A stretch of DNA of 7,137 nt. Source: Syntrophomonadaceae bacterium. Lineage in GTDB: Bacteria > Bacillota > Dethiobacteria > DTU022. How positions within the stretch are numbered: position 1 is the stretch's first letter; every line of letters starts with the position of its first letter. The translations under genes were made by a program, and so were the position numbers. Below the pieces are notes generated by a model. It did no database searches. It was not told the DNA's origin and worked only from the letters and a program-made list of their open reading frames with translations. The DNA lies in NCBI GenBank assembly GCA_003566935.1, contig PXBM01000129.1:1-7137 (forward strand). Reading direction: 5' to 3'. Positions 1-5,936 of this stretch are shown one piece after another.

Positions 1-120
1 AGAAAAAGGAGGAACTGCTTCTGCAGGAACAAAAAGGCCACCTTCCGGGGCAAGCCCTTTCTGAATTGCATCTGCACTGCTAACTAAATTATTATGGTTC
101 CTGGTGCTGTAATAAAGCAT
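1..120 (-). CDS. thrC: Threonine synthase, N-terminal fragment (partial)
   Basis: This is the first 40 codons of a gene read leftward and cut by the window edge. The predicted protein begins MLYYSTRNHNNLV and continues with SSADAIQKGLAPEGGLFVP. This is the usual start of threonine synthase: an STR near the N-terminus, then a D-A-(I/L)-x-x-GLAP-(D/E)-GGL-(F/Y)-VP block about 20 residues later. The enzyme is a cytoplasmic pyridoxal-phosphate protein that converts O-phosphohomoserine to threonine; its PLP lysine lies outside the window. The start is an ATG at 120-118, preceded by a strong GAGGAGGT ribosome site (135-128) seven bases away. It is divergent from the ApgM-like gene at 349, which probably supplies its substrate. 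I found no convincing minus-strand promoter in 121-250. The identification is firm for so short a fragment because the motif is distinctive. Confidence 0.88.
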   Translation of the reverse strand, partial: MLYYSTRNHNNLVSSADAIQKGLAPEGGLFVPAEAVPPFS

Positions 121-194
121 TTGATATACCTCCTCAAGTCTCTAAGTAAAAGATATTTCGCCAAAGCAGGGCAGATATCCTTTTGCCGCTATAC

Positions 195-223
195 TTGACA
201 AATACAGGTTAACACGATATTTT
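195..223 (+). promoter_or_regulatory. Sigma-A-type promoter for the homoserine kinase/MFS operon
   Basis: A perfect TTGACA -35 box (195-200) is followed after 17 bases by TATTTT (218-223), a 4/6 match to the -10 consensus. Transcription would start near 230, giving a leader of about 120 bases before the preferred TTG start at 349. The position between two divergent genes and the consensus spacing support it. Confidence 0.68.
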
Positions 224-286
224 CAGGACACAGTTTTAATAAAAATCTTCTGGACAGCCTCTGTAAAATGATAAACCAAGGTAGTT

Positions 287-305
287 TCCACAAGTATTTT
301 GTGGA
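287..305 (+). promoter_or_regulatory. Leader hairpin / inverted repeat TCCACAA-N5-TTGTGGA
   Basis: A perfect 7-base inverted repeat, TCCACAA (287-293) and TTGTGGA (299-305), is separated by GTATT. It lies downstream of the promoter at 195-223 and upstream of the ribosome site at 328-335, so it should be in the mRNA leader. It could be an RNA hairpin or a regulator site on DNA. No T-run follows, so it is not an intrinsic terminator. The regulator, if any, is unknown. Confidence 0.45.
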
Positions 306-340
306 TTATATAATAACCGGCAAATTTAAAAGGAGCGTGA

Positions 341-352
341 ATGAAAACTTGA
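341..352 (+). other. Three-codon minigene (ATG AAA ACT TGA) overlapping the kinase start
   Basis: The ribosome site AAAAGGAG (328-335) sits five bases before an ATG at 341, which is out of frame with the downstream gene. That ATG opens ATG AAA ACT TGA. The TGA (350-352) overlaps the in-frame TTG (349-351), the codon that gives the family's normal N-terminus. This may be a translational coupling device, or one base may be missing, in which case ATG 341 would be the true start. The arrangement is directly visible; its function is inferred. Confidence 0.4.
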
Positions 353-1566
353 AATACATTGTAATTGTTGGCGACGGAATGGCTGATTACCCTATGGAGC
401 AATTTGATCAGAAGACAGCTTTACAGTATGCCAGGACTCCTAACTTTGACCAGGTTGCCAAAGATGGGACTCTTGGCCTGGTGCAAACTATTCCCGGAGA
501 ACTACCGCCTGGAAGTGATACAGCTAATCTTTCTGTAATGGGCTACGATCCACTTAAGTTTTACACCGGCCGCTCTCCTTTTGAAGCTGCCAGCCTCGGT
601 GTGGATTTAAGTCCTGATGATGTGTCTTTTCGCTGCAACCTGGTTACTTTATCTTCAGAAGAGCCATATGATCAAAAAACTATGGTCGATTATTGTGCCG
701 ATGAAATAAGTAATGAGGAAGCGAAAGAACTGATTAAAGCGATTGATACTGAGCTTGGCTCTGATCAGCTTGATTTTCATCCCGGTTTTCGATACCGGCA
801 TCTTTTAGTCTGGCACGGCGCCCCTGATGACTGGAACTTGACCCCACCGCACGATATCAGTGGGCAGAAAGTAACCGAATTTATGCCGGAAGGCAGTAAA
901 GGAAGCTTTATTAAAGAAATGATGGAACGAAGCTATGCTATCCTTGCCGACCATCCTGTCAATAAAAGGAGGGTGGAGAAAGGGCTTAACCCGGCCAATT
1001 CCATTTGGATATGGGGAGCAGGCCGCAAACCCCAGTTAATCCCTTACCCGGAAAAATATAAACTGAAAGGTTCTGTTATTTCTGCAGTTGACCTGGTAAA
1101 AGGGCTTGGCCTGTTTGCCGGTTTGAAGCCGATCACTGTGGAAGGGGCAACAGGTTACATTGATACGAATTATAAAGGTAAAGTCAGTGCGGCTCTGAAT
1201 GCCCTGCAGCATGGGGACGACTTTGTTTACCTGCATATTGAAGCTCCCGATGAGTGTTCTCACCGTTTTGAAGTTGATAATAAGATTAAAGCGATAGAGC
1301 TGATTGATCAGAAAGTGGTAGCAGAGGTCAGGGAAGAATTAAACCGGGCAGATTACGATTACAGTCTGCTGCTTGTTACAGACCACGCTACTCCTTTATC
1401 ACTGGGTACTCATACCAGGGAACCCGTGCCCTTTGCTTTTTGCCGCAGTAATGAACTAGATAATAACCGGTCCAATACTTTTGATGAAGTATGTGCTTCC
1501 AAAACCGGCCTTTTAATTGAAGAAGGTTACAGGTTGATGGATCTTTTTCTAAAAAGAAGCACCTAA
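349..1566 (+). CDS. ApgM-type phosphomutase-fold protein, probable homoserine kinase
   Basis: This 405-residue cytoplasmic protein belongs to the alkaline-phosphatase superfamily of cofactor-independent, archaeal-type phosphoglycerate mutases. Visible motifs are the N-terminal metal site KYIVIVGDGMADYP (Asp9), the nucleophile loop GSDTANLSVMGYDP (Ser56 is the likely nucleophile), a late EAPDECSH metal motif, and TDHATP with GTHTREPVP near the C-terminus. One branch of this family, listed in TIGRFAM as 'proposed homoserine kinase', clusters with threonine genes and replaces ThrB. The divergent thrC next door makes that role (homoserine + ATP to O-phosphohomoserine) more likely than glycolytic mutase. 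The reading frame is open back to an ATG at 268, but homologues normally begin at (M)KYI, so TTG 349 is preferred. The ribosome site AAAAGGAG is 13 bases from it. GTG 337 is only one base from that site, and ATG 268 has none. Family assignment is firm; substrate is inferred. Confidence 0.87.
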   Translation: MKYIVIVGDGMADYPMEQFDQKTALQYARTPNFDQVAKDGTLGLVQTIPGELPPGSDTANLSVMGYDPLKFYTGRSPFEAASLGVDLSPDDVSFRCNLVTLSSEEPYDQKTMVDYCADEISNEEAKELIKAIDTELGSDQLDFHPGFRYRHLLVWHGAPDDWNLTPPHDISGQKVTEFMPEGSKGSFIKEMMERSYAILADHPVNKRRVEKGLNPANSIWIWGAGRKPQLIPYPEKYKLKGSVISAVDLVKGLGLFAGLKPITVEGATGYIDTNYKGKVSAALNALQHGDDFVYLHIEAPDECSHRFEVDNKIKAIELIDQKVVAEVREELNRADYDYSLLLVTDHATPLSLGTHTREPVPFAFCRSNELDNNRSNTFDEVCASKTGLLIEEGYRLMDLFLKRST

Positions 1567-1589
1567 AATATTGCCCTGGAGAAATAGTA

Positions 1590-2756
1590 ATGAATGATAA
1601 TTCCGATCATAAAATCGTAACAGCAAGCTTTATGGCTTTGTTCGGGGCAATTTTCTTTTTGTTTTTTGCCCTTGATTATTATATCCCGGTCCTGCCTTTT
1701 TATACACTGGATGCCGGAGGATCAGAAGCTTCGGTCGGTCTGCTTATGGGCCTCTTCACCTTCTGCTCCGTTGTGCTGCGCCCCTTTCAGGGACGTGATA
1801 TAAATCGAAAAGGCCGTAAGAGCCTATTGATGATGGGAATTGGCCTTTATGCTGCAGCAGGTTTAGGTTTGCTGTTTCTACCACCGCTTCCTTTGTTATT
1901 TATTCTCAGGGCGATTCAGGGTTTAGGGTGGGGTGCTTTTCTACTGGCTTTTAATACGCTAACCCTTGATCTGGCTCCACCCGGAAAGCGGGGATCTGTT
2001 GTTGGGTTAATGGGTATGGCGCCACCTCTGTCTTTGGCTACCGCTCCTATCCTTGGCGAGCACCTGCGATTAACGACGGATAGCAATTATTTATTACTCT
2101 TCATGGTTGCCTCAGCTGCAGCCCTGGTAGCGCTGATACTCGGTGCCCTGGTTAAAGAACCGGTCCGCGAAAGCGGAAGTGAAGAAAAGAGGATGCTTTT
2201 TTCTCGAAAAGTGCTTTATCCTTCCCTGGTTATTTTTTGTATGACCTATACCCTGGGAGCCATATTAACTTTTTTGCCCCTGCTGGGTGAAGTTCGCGAT
2301 ATCCGGGCAGTGGGATACTTTTTTACCATATTTGCCTTAACTACTGTGGTAGCCCGTCCGGCTGCCGGTAGACTTTCGGATCGCCTTGGAAGAGAGAATG
2401 TCTACATACCAGGCCTGCTAATTGCCGGGGTATCTTTACTGTTGATTGCTTATGCAGAGTGGGCAGGTCAGCTTTTAGTGAGCGCTTTCATCCTCGGTGT
2501 TGGTTTTGGCGCGGCCCATTCCTCTGTGATGGCCCTGGCAGCCGATCGCCTTCCGGTTATGGAAAGAGGTATTGGCATGGCTACTTTTACAACTGCCTTC
2601 GATCTTGGCATTGTTGTTGGTTCTATAACCCTGGGTTTCCTGTTGAGCTGGTTTGACTTTAAGCTTTTATTTATAATCTGCGCAATTATTATGATTTTAC
2701 CTGTATTCGGCCACCTGTTAAAGGGCAGGTTAGCGCGTAGCGAGAGCTCTGGATGA
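1590..2756 (+). CDS. Major facilitator superfamily transporter
   Basis: This 388-residue integral membrane protein has about 12 hydrophobic segments, beginning with one at about residues 12-36 (FMALFGAIFFLFFALDYY). Both copies of the MFS loop motif are present. GRDINRKGRK at 68-77 follows segment 2, with Asn72 where the motif usually has Asp. GRLSDRLGRE at 260-269, after segment 8, is canonical. RPFQGR and ARPAAGR precede the two loops, reflecting the internal duplication. The ATG at 1590 has a GGAG site eight bases upstream. It starts 23 bases after the kinase gene with no terminator between them, so the two are probably co-transcribed. The length and motifs suit a proton-coupled drug/metabolite exporter-type MFS protein. 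The substrate cannot be read from sequence; the operon suggests an amino acid such as threonine or homoserine, but this is only inference. Confidence 0.9.
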   Translation: MNDNSDHKIVTASFMALFGAIFFLFFALDYYIPVLPFYTLDAGGSEASVGLLMGLFTFCSVVLRPFQGRDINRKGRKSLLMMGIGLYAAAGLGLLFLPPLPLLFILRAIQGLGWGAFLLAFNTLTLDLAPPGKRGSVVGLMGMAPPLSLATAPILGEHLRLTTDSNYLLLFMVASAAALVALILGALVKEPVRESGSEEKRMLFSRKVLYPSLVIFCMTYTLGAILTFLPLLGEVRDIRAVGYFFTIFALTTVVARPAAGRLSDRLGRENVYIPGLLIAGVSLLLIAYAEWAGQLLVSAFILGVGFGAAHSSVMALAADRLPVMERGIGMATFTTAFDLGIVVGSITLGFLLSWFDFKLLFIICAIIMILPVFGHLLKGRLARSESSG

Positions 2757-2776
2757 GCTTATTGCCAGGGGAACCC

Positions 2777-2841
2777 ATGCGCAATGCTGAAACTAAGCCG
2801 GTGCAGTTCCAGCCTAAAAGATCAGCGAGCGCATTTTTCTT
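2777..2841 (+). terminator. Possible attenuator or weak terminator before aconitase
   Basis: ATGCGC (2777-2782) pairs perfectly with GCGCAT (2829-2834). Inside it, GCTGA (2786-2790) pairs with TCAGC (2822-2826), with a 3x2 internal loop between the stems. TTTTCTT follows directly. The terminal loop is long (about 31 bases), so this is weaker than a textbook intrinsic terminator. It could end the kinase/MFS transcript or modulate read-through into aconitase. I found no convincing promoter between it and the aconitase start. Confidence 0.35.
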
Positions 2842-2909
2842 AAGCAGGCGAGTGCAATTGAATATAGCTGGGCAGTTACAAAGGATTAAGAAAGGATGGA
2901 TTGATAAAA

Positions 2910-4838
2910 ATGGCAGACAGTCTGGCACATAAAATTTTACGTGAACACCTGGTTGAAGGAGAATTGGACAAAAATCATGAAATCGGTATCAGAATTGACC
3001 AGACTCTAACCCAGGATGCAACGGGGACGATGGCCTATCTGCAGCTTGAAGCTATGGGTGTTGATAAGGTGAAAACGGAATTATCGGTAAGCTACGTCGA
3101 TCACAATACCTTGCAAAATAGTTTTGAAAATGCTGATGATCATCGTTACCTGCAGTCTGCGGCAGCTCGCTATGGAATCTGGTTCTCAAGGCCGGGTAAC
3201 GGTATTTGCCACCAGGTTCATCTTGAGAGATTTGGCCAGCCCGGTAAAACTCTGCTTGGCTCGGACAGCCATACTCCGACAGCCGGCGGTTTGGGCATGA
3301 TCGGCATTGGTGCAGGCGGACTTGATGTTGCTGTAGCCATGGCCGGAGGGCTGTTTTACTTATCTGTCCCGGAAGTGATTAAAGTTGAGTTAACCGGAGA
3401 GCTTCCTTCATGGGTTAGTGCAAAAGACGTGATCCTGGAACTACTGCGTCGTCTTACTGTCAAGGGTGGAGTTGGTAAAATTATTGAATACAGCGGGCCA
3501 GGGCTGAAAGATCTTTCCATCCCGGAAAGGGCGACTATTACAAATATGGGTGCAGAGCTGGGAGCGACCACCTCTGTTTTCCCCAGTGACGAGGTAACCA
3601 GGAAATTCTTAGAAGATCAGGGAAGAGTTGATTGCTGGCAGGAGTTGAAAGCAGATCCCGGGGCAGTTTATGAAGAAGAAATAGCAATTGATTTAAGCAG
3701 CCTCGAGCCGCTGGCTGCTGCACCGCATAGCCCGGATGCTGTAAAGGCAATTCGTGAAATTGGTCCTGTTAAAGTTGATCAGGTTGCTGTGGGCAGTTGT
3801 ACAAACGGATCTTATCATGATCTGAGCCTTGTTGCTGAAATATTAAAGGATCAGAGAGTTCACCCGAATGTCAGCCTGGTAGTTGCACCGGGTTCACGCC
3901 AGGTCTACTTAACACTGGCCCGTGAAGGTGTTATTGAAAAACTTTTGCTTGCCGGGGCCAGAATCCTTGAAACTGCCTGCGGACCATGTATAGGTATGGG
4001 CCAGGCCCCTCCTTCGGGGTCCGTATCGGTGCGGACCTTTAACAGGAACTTTCAGGGCAGGAGCGGAACTGCAGATGCCGGGGTTTACCTGACCGGTCCG
4101 GCTGCCGCTGCTGCAGCGGCAATTAAAGGAGAAATATTTGATCCACGCGATCTCGGGACTGCCCCCGGAAAGATTGAAGAAATAGTTCCATTTATTGATG
4201 ATCACATGCTGATTGCTCCACCGGATAACGGTACGGACATTGAAATAGTGCGAGGCCCCAATATCAAACCAATACCTTTGAACGAAGCGCTGCCTGAAAG
4301 TTTAAAGGGTAAAGTTATAATTATAGTTAACGATAATATTACCACGGATCATATAATACCAGGTGGATCGAAGGTTCTGCCTTTACGTTCTAATATCGAA
4401 GTTCTCAGCGAGTTCGTATTTTCTTCACTTGACCCAGATTTTGCCCGGCGGGCAGGTGAATATGGCAGCAGTATTATTGTTGCCGGCGATAATTACGGCC
4501 AGGGTTCCAGTCGTGAACATGCTGCTCTTGCGCCTATGTTCTTGGGCATTAAAGTGGTTTTGGCTAAATCTTTTGCCAGGATCCACCATGCCAACCTGGT
4601 GAACTTTGGTATAGTGCCTTTAACTTTTAAAAGTTCTTCTGACCATGAACTGCTCGTAAGTGGAGATGAGCTGCAAATAGATGATGTTATGGAACAGTTA
4701 AAGCAGGGGAATGTACTTATTCGCCAGGCATTGGGTAAATATGAAATAGTAGCAAAACATAACTTGTCTGCGAGGCAGTTGGCTATTATCAAAGCCGGGG
4801 GGTTGCTCAATTACACCCGTCAAAAGAAAACCGACTAG
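2910..4838 (+). CDS. Aconitate hydratase (aconitase), Aquifex-type
   Basis: This complete 642-residue [4Fe-4S] enzyme of the TCA cycle interconverts citrate and isocitrate through cis-aconitate in the cytoplasm. The cluster ligands are visible: Cys297 in GSCTNGS, and Cys357 and Cys360 in ACGPCIGMG. The spacing matches mitochondrial aconitase. Active-site blocks include VDHN (Asp64-His65), GSDSHTPTAGG (117-127), TTDHIIPGG (from 478) and the swivel-domain GSSREHAA (532-539, Arg535). The order of domains 1-3, linker and swivel domain is intact. The length fits the roughly 640-residue 'putative aconitase' subfamily found in clostridia and Aquifex, shorter than AcnA/IRP (about 900). The ATG at 2910 (MADSLAHKILREHLVEGEL) matches the family N-terminus; GGA at 2898-2900 is nine bases upstream. 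An in-frame TTG at 2901 would add three residues and has AAAGGA four bases upstream. Homoaconitase or isopropylmalate isomerase activity is less likely because those are usually split or shorter. Confidence 0.93.
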   Translation: MADSLAHKILREHLVEGELDKNHEIGIRIDQTLTQDATGTMAYLQLEAMGVDKVKTELSVSYVDHNTLQNSFENADDHRYLQSAAARYGIWFSRPGNGICHQVHLERFGQPGKTLLGSDSHTPTAGGLGMIGIGAGGLDVAVAMAGGLFYLSVPEVIKVELTGELPSWVSAKDVILELLRRLTVKGGVGKIIEYSGPGLKDLSIPERATITNMGAELGATTSVFPSDEVTRKFLEDQGRVDCWQELKADPGAVYEEEIAIDLSSLEPLAAAPHSPDAVKAIREIGPVKVDQVAVGSCTNGSYHDLSLVAEILKDQRVHPNVSLVVAPGSRQVYLTLAREGVIEKLLLAGARILETACGPCIGMGQAPPSGSVSVRTFNRNFQGRSGTADAGVYLTGPAAAAAAAIKGEIFDPRDLGTAPGKIEEIVPFIDDHMLIAPPDNGTDIEIVRGPNIKPIPLNEALPESLKGKVIIIVNDNITTDHIIPGGSKVLPLRSNIEVLSEFVFSSLDPDFARRAGEYGSSIIVAGDNYGQGSSREHAALAPMFLGIKVVLAKSFARIHHANLVNFGIVPLTFKSSSDHELLVSGDELQIDDVMEQLKQGNVLIRQALGKYEIVAKHNLSARQLAIIKAGGLLNYTRQKKTD

Positions 4839-4938
4839 AAGTTATTATCAGGTTAAGGCAGGTTTATTTCCAGGGAAGCTTCAAGGTTGTCAGTGAAACT
4901 GTTGAAAGGGGAAGTAGTTTGCCTGGTAAATTTTAAGC

Positions 4939-5316
4939 TTAGGCTGTTGCGGTTGCAAAAGCACAGGCTATATTTTGTTCGTGGCTCATAGATATAAAAA
5001 TATTGTTGATGTTTTTTCTGCCGGCTAAAATAGATGCCAGCCCATGCAGCCTAACAGCAGGCTGTTTGCCGGGAGGTGCAATGATTTCTACATCTTTCAT
5101 GGCAGCTGGCCCAATACCGCAGCCAATTGCTTTTAGAACTGCTTCCTTGGCGGCAAAACGGGCAGCGAGGGTTTGCATTGATAAACCTTTTGCTTCAAAT
5201 TGTGCTTTTTCATCATCGGTTAAAATTCTCTCTATAAACCTTTCCGGGAACTTATCGTAAACCCGGGTAATCCTATCCACTGAAACCAGGTCAACGCCTA
5301 TGCCTTTAACATTCAA
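4939..5316 (-). CDS. acpS: Holo-[acyl-carrier-protein] synthase
   Basis: This 125-residue protein transfers 4'-phosphopantetheine from coenzyme A to the conserved serine of acyl carrier protein, producing holo-ACP for fatty acid synthesis in the cytoplasm. The Mg-binding residues are present: Asp9 in GIGVDLV and Glu58 in RFAAKEAVLKA. The C-terminal SMSHE motif (109-113) is also present, and the length is typical. The frame is open to a TTG at 5325, but that codon abuts the AGGAGG ribosome site (5331-5326) with no spacing. The TTG at 5316 is nine bases from that site and gives the usual short N-terminus MNVKGIGVDLV, so it is chosen. The gene is convergent with aconitase and appears monocistronic within the window; its TAA stop lies inside a TAAGCTTA palindrome (4934-4941). 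Confidence 0.93.
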   Translation of the reverse strand: MNVKGIGVDLVSVDRITRVYDKFPERFIERILTDDEKAQFEAKGLSMQTLAARFAAKEAVLKAIGCGIGPAAMKDVEIIAPPGKQPAVRLHGLASILAGRKNINNIFISMSHEQNIACAFATATA

Positions 5317-5325
5317 AATGATCAA

Positions 5326-5331
5326 CCTCCT
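5326..5331 (-). promoter_or_regulatory. Ribosome binding site deciding the acpS start
   Basis: The minus strand reads AGGAGG here, a perfect anti-Shine-Dalgarno match. It ends immediately before the TTG at 5325 and nine bases before the TTG at 5316. This makes 5316 the credible initiator and rules against the longer frame. Confidence 0.8.
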
Positions 5332-5337
5332 GGTGAT

Positions 5338-5346
5338 ATTATAGCA
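5338..5346 (-). promoter_or_regulatory. Extended -10 promoter for acpS
   Basis: The minus strand reads TGCTATAAT, a perfect TATAAT with the TGn extension. A possible -35, TTGATA (5369-5364), is 20 bases away, which is too long, so the extended -10 may carry the promoter. Transcription would begin near 5331, placing the AGGAGG ribosome site at the very 5' end of a leader of about 15 bases. Confidence 0.6.
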
Positions 5347-5357
5347 TTAATAAAAAT

Positions 5358-5370
5358 CTTGATTATCAAG
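5358..5370. promoter_or_regulatory. FabT-like palindromic operator upstream of acpS
   Basis: A perfect palindrome, CTTGAT-T-ATCAAG, covers about -27 to -39 of the predicted acpS transcript, beside the extended -10. Its 11-base core TTGATTATCAA is identical to the core of the streptococcal FabT (MarR-family) operator, as I recall it: AGTTTGATTATCAAATT. FabT represses fatty acid synthesis genes, and AcpS works in that pathway. The palindrome is directly seen; the regulator is inferred, and no fabT gene is in the window. Confidence 0.5.
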
Positions 5371-5549
5371 CCAGGTATAAACTTGTAAAAGCATTGATAA
5401 AGGGACTGATTCTAAAGTATTACCTTCTCAGCTGGATAATATTGTTAAGACTTATGGCAATGAAGGCAATATATAGTCAACCTTTGAAACCTTTGAAAAA
5501 TCACAAAATACCTTGCGTTTAAGTTTAAATCGTGGTAATCTTTAGTAGA

Positions 5550-5555
5550 TATAAT
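5550..5555 (+). promoter_or_regulatory. Probable -10 box for the cold-shock gene
   Basis: A perfect TATAAT lies 38 bases upstream of the cold-shock ATG. No good -35 is visible at 16-18 bases; AT-rich TTTAAA (5524-5529) is 20 bases away. Transcription would start near 5562, giving a leader of about 30 bases, much shorter than the long thermosensing leader of E. coli cspA. Confidence 0.45.
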
Positions 5556-5593
5556 GCCCTTCTCACAGGGTAATATTGGGAGGTAATTATTTA

Positions 5594-5791
5594 ATGCAAG
5601 GTAAGGTTAAATGGTTTAACCCTGAAAAGGGGTACGGTTTCATCGAAGTTGAAGAGGAAAAAGATGTTTTTGTGCACTATTCAGAGATCCAGGAGGAAGG
5701 ATTTAAAACCCTGGAAGAAGGCCAGGAGGTTGAATTCGAAATTGTCGAAGGAAACCGCGGGCCGCAGGCCGCTAGCGTGGTAAAGTTATAA
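5594..5791 (+). CDS. Cold-shock domain protein (CspA family)
   Basis: This 65-residue single-domain OB-fold protein binds single-stranded RNA and DNA and acts as an RNA chaperone in the cytoplasm. The N-terminus MQGKVKWFNPEKGYGFI carries the RNP1-type motif KGYGFI. VFVHYS supplies RNP2, and the protein ends in GPQAASVVKL as in typical Csp proteins. The length is standard (65-70). It is acidic, rich in Glu between residues 19 and 55. The ATG at 5594 has GGGAGGT (5578-5584) nine bases upstream; the frame is open to a TTG at 5576, but that codon precedes the ribosome site and would add an atypical MGGNYL. It is a single-gene unit, with its own -10 box at 5550 and a strong terminator at 5834. Whether it is cold-induced or constitutive cannot be judged from sequence. 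Confidence 0.95.
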   Translation: MQGKVKWFNPEKGYGFIEVEEEKDVFVHYSEIQEEGFKTLEEGQEVEFEIVEGNRGPQAASVVKL

Positions 5792-5795
5792 ATTA

Positions 5796-5830
5796 TTTAG
5801 GCATAATCAGAACTAAGACCTAAGTTTTTT
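5796..5830 (+). terminator. Weak first terminator after the cold-shock gene
   Basis: TTTAGG (5796-5801) can pair with CCTAAG (5819-5824) across a 17-base loop, five Watson-Crick pairs plus one T-G wobble, followed directly by six Ts (5825-5830). The stem is weak. It may act in tandem with the strong terminator that follows. Confidence 0.35.
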
Positions 5831-5833
5831 ATT

Positions 5834-5859
5834 AACCGGCGAAACAGCGCCGGTTTTTT
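5834..5859 (+). terminator. Rho-independent terminator of the cold-shock gene
   Basis: A perfect 8-base stem, AACCGGCG (5834-5841) and CGCCGGTT (5848-5855), encloses the loop AAACAG. With the last two stem bases the T-run is six long. It separates the cold-shock gene from the iscR promoter, which begins 11 bases further on. Confidence 0.93.
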
Positions 5860-5870
5860 GTGTTTATGGA

Positions 5871-5899
5871 TTGACATCAATCTGCACAGGTGTTATTCT
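5871..5899 (+). promoter_or_regulatory. Promoter of the iscR-iscS operon
   Basis: A perfect TTGACA (5871-5876) is 17 bases from TATTCT (5894-5899), which carries a TGn extension (5891-5893). A run of Ts follows, and the likely transcription start is G5907. The strong terminator upstream and the operator-like sequence downstream fit an independently controlled operon. Confidence 0.75.
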
Positions 5900-5911
5900 T
5901 TTTTTTGGATG

Positions 5912-5936
5912 ATATCCGAGTTGTTTAGTCGGGATT
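5912..5936 (+). promoter_or_regulatory. IscR-like operator in the iscR leader
   Basis: The dyad CCGAGT-TGTTT-AGTCGG (5916-5932) is the core of a 25-base stretch. It agrees with the E. coli type 1 IscR consensus, as I recall it (ATASYYGACT-RWWWY-AGTCRRSTAT), at about 19 of 25 positions, counted by eye. It starts about five bases after the predicted transcription start, so a bound regulator could block early elongation or RNA polymerase. It stands directly before the gene for an IscR-type protein, which suggests autoregulation. The sequence match is seen; binding is inferred. Confidence 0.55.

Noticed and set aside
152..179. Imperfect dyad GATAT-N3-GCC ... GGC-N2-ATATC upstream of thrC
   Set aside because: Only 5 plus 3 pairs with an internal loop; too weak to call as an element without conservation data.
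268..348. N-terminal extension of the homoserine kinase from ATG 268 (27 extra residues)
   Set aside because: No ribosome site precedes ATG 268, the extension has no family counterpart, and it covers the leader dyad and the ribosome site at 328-335.
121..348. T-box or other riboswitch for threonine genes
   Set aside because: No T-box consensus, no terminator/antiterminator pair, and the leader is too short.
3356..4205. Minus-strand open frames inside the aconitase gene
   Set aside because: They are antisense to a fully conserved coding region, have no family features, and have no ribosome sites.
4881..4905. Stem TTCAA ... CAGT-GAA-ACTG-TTGAA between the convergent aconitase and acpS genes
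   Set aside because: Six-base bulge and no T-run on either strand; not a credible terminator. I see nothing else in 4839-4938.
5454..5522. 22-codon frame starting ATG GCA ATG between acpS and the cold-shock gene
   Set aside because: No ribosome site and no recognisable sequence; its Pro-Leu-Lys repeat follows from the tandem CCTTTGAAA.
5557..5570. CCCT-N6-AGGG mini-hairpin before the cold-shock ribosome site
   Set aside because: Only four pairs, partly upstream of the expected transcription start.
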